Assembly (NCBI GenBank): GCA_002245135.1
Contig: NGBS01000586.1
Location: 1 to 64,000, forward strand
Direction: 5' to 3'
DNA: 64,000 nucleotides
Origin: Proteromonas lacertae
Taxonomy: Eukaryota; Sar; Bigyra; Opalinata; Proteromonadidae
Shown one piece after another: positions 39,401-50,600 of this stretch. Position numbers and translations under genes: made by a program. The notes beneath the pieces are model-generated. The model had not been told where the DNA came from and made no database searches. It saw nothing but the letters and a program-made list of their open reading frames with translations. Positions within the stretch are counted from its first letter, which is position 1; the number at the start of each line of letters is the position of its first letter.

Positions 39401-39921
39401 TTGTATGGTTAATGTGGACTATATTTATGAAATATTTTATTACTTGTTGTTGCAACACATGTAAAGTATGTTTTTGTAGTTGTTGTTTTGAAAGATATAA
39501 TTTCGAGAAATATCCAAATACTCATATTCCAACTTATTCTGGAATGTTTATATATGAATTAGATCCTTATTATTACCATGAATTAGATAAATTAGCGATT
39601 AAAGAGAATTGGCATATTGAAGATTGTCAAACTGATGATGGTTATATCACACAAGTGAAAATGAAAGTTTGGACTTTAAAGCCTTTAATTCCAAAGAAAA
39701 CATATGAAGTACTTGCTGAGACTGGATTGCATACTTACAATATAAATGCTAATCCTATCTATAAGGATGCTATGAAGGCTAAAATGCAAGTAAAACATCA
39801 GGAGACATTTTCAAATATAAATGATATAAATCATAGGGGATCAGTAGATTATTCTGCAGATATAGAAAACTATGACTATATGCAAGATAGTCATGATCCT
39901 TCAAAAGATTGTGAAGTTTAG
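36488..39921 (+). CDS. TMEM63/CSC1 (DUF221)-type membrane channel
   Basis: Mechano- or osmosensitive cation channel family of plasma membrane or endomembranes. Five exons (36488-36580, 36607-37602, 37642-38823, 38852-39313, 39349-39921) join in phase 0 to 1,101 residues without lesion. Two N-terminal spans precede a cytosolic RRM-like domain beginning YSVWVEGLPKDATHKEI. After a charged helix comes KTCIGAAVMFNNEE and PNPSDMIWENYE, family-typical lead-in to the 7TM channel region. A C-terminal span VFVSTLYTSGIPLFYLVA is followed by FWVDKAFFLRMYRRPPSYG. Unusual: a ~130-residue Cys-rich loop (about 37990-38430) inserted between spans, and a Cys-rich FITCCCNTCKVCFCSCC patch after the last span, possibly palmitoylated. 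The family's distant kinship to anoctamins is noted, but TMEM63 fits better. Confidence 0.75.
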
Positions 39922-40014
39922 GTTTTATGGTTAGATGTATATGTTTTTATTTTATTATCAATTATTGAATTATATATTGTTTTATTGAATAAAAGAATGA
40001 AAATGAATTTTGTA

Positions 40015-40022
40015 AAACGACT
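40015..40022 (+). promoter_or_regulatory. AAACGACT motif 17 nt before the lyase ATG
   Basis: GTAAAACGACTCTTTTTC precedes the ATG at 40040. Only 118 bp separate this gene from the channel gene upstream, so the motif is well placed to be the core promoter. Confidence 0.45.
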
Positions 40023-40039
40023 CTTTTTCTTTAATTACA

Positions 40040-41313
40040 ATGAAAAATCTTTTTATTTTTCTTGCTATAGGTATGATGTATCTTTTTTATTTGATTAGCA
40101 ACTCTCTGCTGTGCAGAAGATGTTCCTTTCAGTGGACTTGTCGCTGCTGTTTACAGTCCATTCAAACTTGTATCAAATTATTATTCATATTGTTGTAATA
40201 GAATGATAGTTATTCATTAAACTTAACAGCCGTTCCATTACAAGCTGCATACTTGAAGAAAACTGGAGTAAACGCAGTATTTGTTGGAGGAACTACAGGA
40301 GAATCATTGATAATGTCAATGGCAGAACGTAAAGATTTAGCTAAAGCTTGGGTAGAAGAAGGTAAAAAATCAGACATTAAGGTAATTATCCACGTTGGAG
40401 CTGAATCTTTACAAGAAGCACATGATTTTGCTGCATATTGTGAAAGTATTGGTGCTGATGGAATAGGTTCTATGTCAACAGTCTTTTTCAAACAAAATTC
40501 AGTCAATAATTTGATCCAAGGTATGGCTTATATAGCAGCTGGTGCACCAAAAACGCCATTCTTATATTACCATTTACCAGCAATGACTGGCTGTAAAGTT
40601 GGAATGCCAGATTTCTTAACACTTGCTTATGAAAAAATCCCCACATTTGCTGGAATTAAATTCACAGATACAACTCTTAATGATATAACAGAATTACAAG
40701 CCAGAATCGATGAGTTTGTAAAGCAAGGTAAAAAGAGGGTTTGCTTGTTATTTGGTGTTGATGAAGAATATGATGTATCTGTATTTATGGGATTAGATGG
40801 AGGAGTAGGTTCTACATACAATTATGCTGGTCAAGTGTATGTAAACATCATGGAAGCATATAAAGCTGGTGATATTGATGCTGTTAGAATGTATCAAGAT
40901 CGATCTCAGAAATTTGTTAGAGTATTTGCTAAATATACAGTTAATAATTACAATGCTCACAAGTTATTAAGTTCATGGACTACTGGTGTTGATTTAGGTC
41001 CTCCAAGATTACCATATTTGGAATTAACTGATGAAGCAAAAACAAATTTCAGAAAGGATTTAGAAGCTATTGGATATTTTGATTGGGTTAAGTATATATA
41101 TGTTTTATATATCGTTTATATAGCGAAAAGTACGCCCCAAAGAGTAATTTATTCGCTGTAAAATCAAATGGTGTGAAGTTAGTAGGAGGAATAATTCTTT
41201 GCTCATTATTGACTATTGCTGTTGTATTAATGGTTGCTATAATAGTGATTAAAGTAAAGATGAGTAATAATAAACAAGATAAGAGTGCAATCAAAGTTAC
41301 ATTATTGCCATAA
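40040..41313 (+). CDS. N-acetylneuraminate lyase, secreted and membrane-anchored
   Basis: Cleaves sialic acid to ManNAc and pyruvate (class I aldolase, DHDPS family). Exons 40040-40070, 40099-40169, 40202-41091 and 41124-41313 give 393 residues. The first exons encode a signal peptide MKNLFIFLAIATLCCAED, which the family normally lacks. The catalytic core has GGTTGES (family GTTGE), the active tyrosine in YYHLPAMTG, Schiff-base lysine in FAGIKFTDT, and FGVDEEYDVS...GGVGSTYNY, all like eukaryotic NPL. The last exon adds a membrane span GGIILCSLLTIAVVLMVAII and a short basic tail, so the enzyme should face the exterior or an endomembrane lumen. A known gene-transfer case in trichomonads involves a soluble bacterial-type enzyme. 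This one looks eukaryotic. No lesions. Confidence 0.93.
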
Positions 41314-41625
41314 ATAATTAAACAAAATGTGCTTATATAAAACCTTTTTGTGGGGTTAATCAGAAATAGAGATGAATTTACACCACTATTTGCTGTATAT
41401 AATTGCTACTATAGGGATTTAAAGTTCATAAGATGTTTTATGTACACACTACTTGTGATGAGCATGAAGTGTAGAGATAGTAAAATTTATGTTCTTTTTT
41501 TAACTTTTTCACAATCGACTTAAATATATTAAAATAATATACAACTCATTACAACTTCACGAAAAAATCAGAATAGAAGCTTTATAAAAAATTATCGGTT
41601 GGGGGGTTTCATCTTTTCTATTTGA
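41314..41625. other. Intergenic before the right receptor copy
   Basis: 312 bp holding the right receptor promoter. The last ~30 bp (from about 41595) are diverged arm sequence. The string ATCGACTTAAATATA at 41516 resembles, but does not match, AAACGACT. Otherwise featureless. Confidence 0.5.
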
Positions 41626-44600
41626 ATGAAAGTGGTTATTGCGTTTCTTTTTGCGTTTATTGCTATAGTTTCAGGTACTATTTTTTTTTCTTATACTGTT
41701 TTAGCAAATAAATGTCCTTTAAAACTGAATGACGGTTATGCCGATTGGCCAGAGTCAGAAGAAGGTCAAGTCACCTCTAAATGTCATGAAGGATATGTGA
41801 GTGAGAAGTTACCATACAGAAACTGTACAAATGGTCAGTGGTCAGAAATTAGCTTTAAATGTTATCCTCATGGTTCACCTCGTATGTTACAAGGAATTTG
41901 TATGCTTGTTGTTTTTTAGTGTATAATAGGGCCACCTGAGTATGAGATTAACTTTGAAAATCTGATAATCAAAGTAAGTGATAGTGGATATGATATAACA
42001 GGATTATTTTCTGTGTATGATGGTGCAAAATGTGATATGAATGAAATGTTCAAAGATTATGGTTATAAAGTTGAATACATTTGGGGTTTTGGAAGAGATA
42101 ATACAACTTTATATGAATCAGAGAGTGTTACAATTGATAGTTGTTACTCAGCTACCAATTATAAACAGGTTTTTAATGTAAATGTTCATACATCTGATTT
42201 ACACAACGTATATTTGAATGTTAGAAATAGAATGGCAACTACTACTTTTGATATTCTAAGTTGGTCATATAGTATATTTATATGAATTTATATTAAATAG
42301 AAATTGTTTGTGAAAGTGAATCAATCTATAACACATTCTATCCAATAACAGCAACAAACACAGAAGCAACTGGAGAATGTGAATTAACATATCACAATAG
42401 AGTAGATGGTGTAAATCCAATGAGAAAATGTACAAACAGTGTTTGGGAAACAGCTGATAATAATGCTTGTGTAAAATATAAATTTCCAAAAGTTACAGTT
42501 GATTTTAGTGAAGTAGAATCAACCTATATATCAAGTGGATCAAGTCAAGGTAAAATTAAATATTCTGGTAATATAATATTAAGAACAAATAAATGTGATA
42601 ATACTTTATTACCAAAGATGTTTGTATATGTAATGTTTGATAGTAAAAGTAATACCAAATTTGATGGAATAACTCCTGTTAATGTTAGCTATTGTTTTAG
42701 TGATTATAAAGTATCAATTCCAATTCCAACTCAAGAAGTTGCATATAATTTTTATGAAGTATCAGTTGGAGTATTTGGAACAAACAAAATGACAGATGAA
42801 TTAATAATAGATTCATTTGGTATATTTATTAACATTATTAATTATGATAAATAGATATTCAATGTAATTCACCTGATCCTGTTGAATATAATATCGATTG
42901 GGATATTACTATCAAAGGTATTGGTTATGGTAAATGTGTTGAATATTATAGATGGATTGGATCTGGTGATAAACCAACCAGAGAATGTTTAGGAAATAAT
43001 AAATATACTACAAATGATAAAACTAACTGTGAAGAATTCAGTATTTATATATTTATATTAATATAATTATTATAGTTCCTGATATTGACATAAAATTAGA
43101 AATTGATTGGGATGATAATTATGAGAAAGTATTAGGTGGAAATTATACAATCATTTATCCAACATGTGATTCAAAGAATACATTTCCATTAACATATAAA
43201 GTTTCTTACAATTATGATGGTGGAAAAGACAAACCACAAAGTGAGATTGCTTCTTGTATTCAGAATATTGAAAACAAATTACCATTAGCACCTGGTAAAA
43301 CACCTCAACAAAGTAAACTGATATTCACATTTTTTACAAAAGATATGAAACATGAATTTTTAACAAAAGATGTGTATTTAGTATGTCAAGAAACAATAAC
43401 TAATAATATAACTTGGGAAAGAACTCCATCTGGTCAAACAAGAACATATGATGATTTTGCCTGTAAACCATTCTATGAATTTGATGGTTCAAATCCAGCA
43501 ATATCAAGAAAATGTTTAGATAATGGAACTTGGGAATATTCTCCATATATATGTTTATTTGAAGGAGCAAGTATATAATATTATTTGTTATTGTAATTGA
43601 ATAGAATTTAATGTTGATGTTTCTGATGTTAAAACAGAAATGAATAATAATAATATAGTTGCAATTGAAGGAAAAGTAAAAGTAACAGATAGTACAAATT
43701 GTAAAGGTAATAAAGGAAAGTTATATTATAAATATGGAATATGTGATGCTGAGATATATACTACAAATTCAACTTGTAACTTCATAAAAGGAAGTAAAGA
43801 TTATTGTTTCATAGGAAATCAATTAGATATTATACCTCCTAATAAAATATCATTGGCTGGAAAAGAACACTTTTTACATTTAAGAATTGGAACTGATGAA
43901 AATAATCCAAGTGATTTTGTTTATACTAAAAGTATATAAATATTTAATTATGATGTTATTATATAGGATTATCCTGTAAAGATTATGTAAAAAATAATAT
44001 GATATTTCCATTATCATTGATTGGAGAAGTTGAAGGAAAATGTAATACAAGTTATGAATATAAAGAAGAAGGAAAAGCTCCAAAACTGACATGTCAAACA
44101 ACTGGATGGATTGAAACAAGTAGTTCATGTGAATTTAAACGTATATATATGTTTGTATATATAAATATGAATAGCACCTGAATTAAAAATGAACTTTGAT
44201 GGTGTAACATTTGATAATACCAATGTGAATAATCCAAAAGCTTATGGAACAATAGTTATTAATGATTTATCAATGAATACTCGATTATATCCTCCTTCAG
44301 AAGTTTATTTATATGTTTGTTTTCAATCAAAAGTAACAACTCCAGCAACACCTTGTAATTCAGGTAGTAAAATATTATATCCATTTATAAACAATACATA
44401 TTCATATAATTTGAATATTGGAATAAGCAGTTTAACTATTAGAACATTATATATAGTTTTATCTGATGCAAAATCTTACAAATATGATAGTAAAATCTAT
44501 ACATGTATATTTTATTTGTTATAATAATGTATAGATAATTACTGTAAAGCTGAAAAAGTTGGTGAAATGTCTTATGTTAATTCAGTTCCAGGTATAGCTA

Positions 44601-47600
44601 ATGGAACATGTATTACATTCTGGAAACCAAAAGTTGATAATAAGAGAAAATGTAAAGATGATGGAAATTGGGAAGCAACAACAAATGAATGCATTAAAGA
44701 AAGTGACATTTTCAAAATTGATTTTTCACAATTGAAAATTGAAGTTTTATCATTTAATAAAACAAAAGTGAGTGGTAATGTGTTAATTCATGATATATTG
44801 GAGTGTGGTTCTCCATTTCCTCCTTCACAGTTATCTATAGTATATTGTTACAGTGAATACACAGATAGATGTGATAATTATAAATATGGTTATGTAGATA
44901 AATATTATGCTTATTGTTTTAATAATAATGTATTAAGTATTCCAATTGATAAAATATATGTGAATCAGAATGCAGTGTTTAGTAATTATTTTGTAGTGAA
45001 GATTTTTAAAGATAATAGATTCTTAGCTAATGAAGTATATGGAGTAGATTATAGAAGTATAATAATTGTTATATATATTTGAATAGTATTAACATGTCGA
45101 AGTTTATATGAGAATAATGCTTGGTTTGTACCAACTCCAACAAATACATCAACTGAAGGTTATTGTGCTCCAATGTATTATTATGTTGATGATTCTAAAA
45201 AGCCATCAACTGAATGTGAATTAGATGGAAATTTTGCTAGTTTAGATAGTAATGAATATTGTTTTTATAATGGCACACAATTTGAAATAGATGCTTATAT
45301 AAATAAACCATATAGTTCTTATGATAGTCAAAATAAATATTACTATAGTATAAGAGGATATGCAAACATTGATGATCATTCAGAATGTAATTATATATAT
45401 CATCAAAATTATATTAACATTACATTCTTCTTTTCAAGTAGTAATACATCATTTGATCGAGATTATAGTAATACAAAATATTCTTATGCTATACCATATT
45501 GTTTCAATAATAAATTATATTATAATTTTACAATTAACTTCAATCACTATCAATCTGGTAATCACCATTATGCTTTAATAAGATTATCTCCATATAAGAA
45601 TGAACCAAGATGGAATTTTACTAGTTCTTTAACATTTCAAGAAATAGTAATAGCAACATATTGTCCTAGTGAAACTATTAATTTATTGTATTGGACATCT
45701 ACTAGTATTGGTTTAAATCATACTGCACATTGTCCTGTATTTACTGAATTTTATGGTGATAAAAATGATCTTGAAAGAAGATGTGAAAAGAATGGATATT
45801 ATAATTACTTTAATAGATCAAAAACAGGATGTACAGATTTAGATAGAGTATTTGTTTTTGATGTAAATGCTACAGCCTATATGGATGAAGATGGATATGC
45901 TGTGATTAATGGTAAAATAACAATTACTCAAACAGTTAAAGTTAAATATGAATTTATTCCTGCATATCTTTCCATATATTTGGGATTTGTATATTCAATT
46001 GAAAATGTATGTACAGGATGTACAAGTTATCATGATAGGATTGAAGTTAAATATAATGAAGATTTTGATAGATATGAATATGATTTAGTTAATTTTAAAG
46101 CAGATAAGCCTGAATATATGAACAAATTTTATGCTAAATTTGAAGATGGAAGAATAGAAGATAATCTATATTATAATCTTAGTATATGATATTTATATAT
46201 ATATAATAGCTGTATATTGTAATCAAACAAGATTTTATGAGAATAATTTATATATTAAATATGGTCCATTTAATGAAACTAGCAAAGGTTATTGTTATGC
46301 ATTTTATACTTACTCAATTCCAGGTGAATATCCAGAAAGCGTTTGTCAAGAATCAGGTAAATTTATTCAGCCAAATAAACAAAGTGAAAGATGTGATTAT
46401 AAAGGAACAGGTTTTGAAATATCTGGAAATATATCCATAATACCAAGTGTTAATAATGATTATTATAATTTCATTGGTTATGTTCAAATTGATGATAAAT
46501 GGTCATGTAATTATACTCGTCATCAAGATTTAGTATCAAATCACTATAGATGGACAGAAATAGAGAATGATACAAGTACATTTGAAATAGGTGATAAATT
46601 TGTTAATTTTACATATTGTTTTGAGAATGATAGTGTAATATATCCAATTGAAGTTAAGAATGTTCATAAGAATAATATAGAGTATTATCATTATTTGAAT
46701 TGGAGAATGTATCCAACATTCCCAGAATATGCTTTAACTAACAAAACAACATTTGATCAAAAATCAATAGCAACATTCTGCAGCCCAGATGAAAAACATT
46801 TAATATCATGGAGATTAAGTAATGTATCAGAAGTAGTAGAAGGAATATGTCAAGCTTTTCACAATTATACAGATGGTTATAGACCTTATAGAGAATGTAA
46901 AGAAGATGGAAAATGGGATAATTATCCACCAGGTGCTTGTAAAAAAATGGATACTCATTTTACAGTAGATACAAGTTTATTGAATGTAACAATTGATGAA
47001 AAAGAATTAGTTCATGTTGGTGGAATAATGATATTACGTGATAATGATGAATGTAGATTTTCATATACACCAAATGAAATATATGTAAGATTCTTAATAA
47101 ATAATGATATAAATAAATATTCAACAACTGTCCATAAAATACCATATTGTTTTGAGAATGGTACATATCATTTTAATATGACTGGTTTGAAAGATACTGT
47201 AAGTGTGAATAAAGCATATAATCAATTGAATTTCATGTTTTGTTATGATCCAATATGTAATGCTGTTTTAAATAAGCATCATATCAAATTATCATGTGTT
47301 TCAAAGTCAATATCATCTGGATTTATGGGTGCTGCAGTGATAGGAGAATATGGATATGGTTATTGTGAAGAATTTCATGAATATGATGGTGGAAATATAC
47401 CAAAAGCATTGTGTTTACCATCTGGTCAATTTGAAGCATTTTCAACCTCACAAACATGTAAATATACAGGAACAAAATTTGTAATGAGTAGAAACTTTAG
47501 TATAGAATCTGTTAATTCATCATATTATCATTTGAATGGATATGTTGTAATAAAAGATGATTATTACTGTAAATATACAAAGAAACCTGATTCATTAAGA

Positions 47601-50600
47601 GTTGCTTATATCTTTGCAGATTTCAAATATGTTAGACTTCCATGTTCTTTAAAGGAAATTGTAATACCTTATTGTTTCGCAGATAATAATACATATACAT
47701 TATATCATGATGTATATATAAAGAAGAATGAAGTATCTGATTATAAATATTTAAGTAGTTATTTAATTGCTCCAGATGGTGATCCTATATTTAATTGTGG
47801 TTCAGCCTTTGCTGAACTTAAAGAAGCAACATATTGTAATAAAGATACTGCTTATAGTATTACATGGGATTATGGTAGTTTAGATCAATATAATGAAGGA
47901 GATTGTCCACCATTTACTAACTATAATGGTAAAACTGTAAGACCATTGAGATATTGTGATATAAATGGATTATGGAAAGCATTTGATACTACTTATAAAT
48001 GTGAAGCTATTACAACAGGATTTGAAATCTCATTTGATTATCTTAATTCAAGTATTGATGAATATGATAGTAATGTAATATTTGGAAATATCTCACTTTA
48101 TGATCGATTTGAATGTAATTATAATTTCACACCATTTAGTTTATATGTAAGATATGGTTTTTCTGAAGAAGATGGTATAATGGATTATTATAAAACAAAA
48201 GAAATCCCTTATTGTTGGGAAGGTAATAAGTATGAAATGGAAATTCCTGCTTATTCTCAATTAGAATATTCTTATGATTATTTCACATTTGAGTTATGTG
48301 TAGATTCATCATGTTCAAAAGTACTAAAAACCAAAACTCAAAGAGTATTCTGTTCAGAAAATGAAGCAAATGAAGTAACATGGAGAAAAGCAGGATTTGG
48401 AACTCATTTAGGTGAATGTAGAGAGTTTTATACTCAACCAGAAAGTCAATTATTAGAAAGACAATGTAATATTGATGGAAAATGGGGTTCTTATAATAAC
48501 AGTTGTATGTTGATTGATTTACCTGGAACAGTAATAACATTAAGTGATGTTAGTGGTAATTATATAAATAATGAAACTGGTGAATATAATATAACCTTTA
48601 CATTTACAGTTGCTTATGTAAAATGTAGTATATTACCTCCTGATACTCAAATCAAATTTGGTTATTCATTGTTAGAGAAATCATTTAATGATTATGTTCC
48701 ATTAGATTATACTAATGATTCTTATTGTCGAAATACTCCTCCTGTCAGTTTTACAAGATTAGTTCATGTTTATCCATCTGAAGAGAATAAGTTGAATTTA
48801 CATGCAAAGATATGTTTAGCTACAAGATTAGATGATTGTAGTGTTCCATCTCAACAAGAAACATATCCAATAGCATGTAAAGAAGAAGAAAATGCTTATA
48901 ATGCATCTTGGTTACAATCAATAGTGAATGAAAATATAACAGGAAGATGTTTACCTGATTATATATATGATAATGATGATGGAGCAGATTTTCCAACAAG
49001 AAAATGTTTAGTGGGAGGAAGTTGGTCTTCACCATCGAAAGGATGCACATATCAAATAAGACCAGAATTTGATTGGGAATTTGGTGATTTGGATATACAC
49101 TTGAATTTAAGTTCAAACAGAAAAATAGTAACAGCTGTAACACTGAATGGTCCATTATATTTAACTGACTTGAAAAAATGTACAAAATTCCAACCAATCA
49201 TTTATCTTCAATACACTTTATCTCAATTTGAGAATAGTTTTATAGATGGAGATGTAATAACAGAAGAAGTAGATTATTGTTTCAAGAAAAAGAATGTATT
49301 TACAAAGAATTTCACTGATTATAGTGGAATAAATGTGAGATATTTAAATTGTAGAATGTGTATGGATAAGAAATGTGAAAAGATAATTCAAAAATATACA
49401 CAACCATTGTATTGTGAAGCTGTTAGTTCCAATGGTTTAGATTGGGATCCAAGTCCTTTAAAACCAATGACAAATGTTTGTCCAAATACAAGTATATGGG
49501 AAACATCAGGTTGGAATGGTCCAGAAGAAGTTCCAACAAAAGTTTGTTTTCAGAATGGAACATGGGATTTAACTCCTTATAAATGTGTATATCCAGATGA
49601 ATGGTGTCCAAAGGAAACAAAGTATAATGCTTATTGGCCAATATCTGTGCCAAAACCTGTAGTTTATGGTGATTGTCAAGAAGGATATATATCAGTTGGA
49701 CCAGATGGACATTCATATAGAGAATGTTTTCAAGGTTTATATTTCAGTGATGCTGTTTATTATAAATGTGTAAGTAATGCATTTACTCATCTTGTATTTG
49801 ATTTAACAGTTGATAATAAGAAAGTTGTTAATAAAGATTTCGATGTAAGTGGAAAGTTTAATATGCATCTTGAAAATTACAACTGTCATCCTGATGATAA
49901 TGATACTGTTCCATTAGATATTTATGGTTATTATGGTTCATCAGCTCAGAAAGTGTTATTAACTACATTTAATTATACATGTCATTCTGGAAATGTATTT
50001 GATAGTGATTTTGTTTTACCAATTCCATTGTTGGTTAAATATCCTGGCACAACTTTAGAATTGACATTAGAGTTTAATAGAACTGAATTTATTCGTCATG
50101 TTGAAGGTATATAGATATATCTATTATATATTATTATTATTATAGTTCTTGGATGTGAATATATAGAAGAAAGTGAGAATAATTTCAATACTTCCTTACC
50201 AGGGACAATAATAGGTAAATGTTCAAATGGTTATGTATCTGATAATCCAAATAATGATAATAATCCATTCAGAAAATGTAATGCTGATGGATTATGGGAA
50301 GAAATAGAATATCCATGTTATAAACAGAGTATAATATTGTTATTTATTCTTATTAAAATAGCTTATAAAGATTTAACATTCGATTATAAAGAATTCTATG
50401 TTAGAGCTTTGACTGCTTCTGATCAATTCTGTGTTTCACAAACAGTGAATTTAGTTTATTCAAAAGAATGTCCAACAGTAGAAAAATACTTTAAATTATC
50501 ATTGTTTTCTCATTTTACAGAAGATGAAGAAAAACAATCTTATTCATCAACAAATATCTCATTCATGTGTCAAGAGAATAACAAATTCACAATAAGTGAA

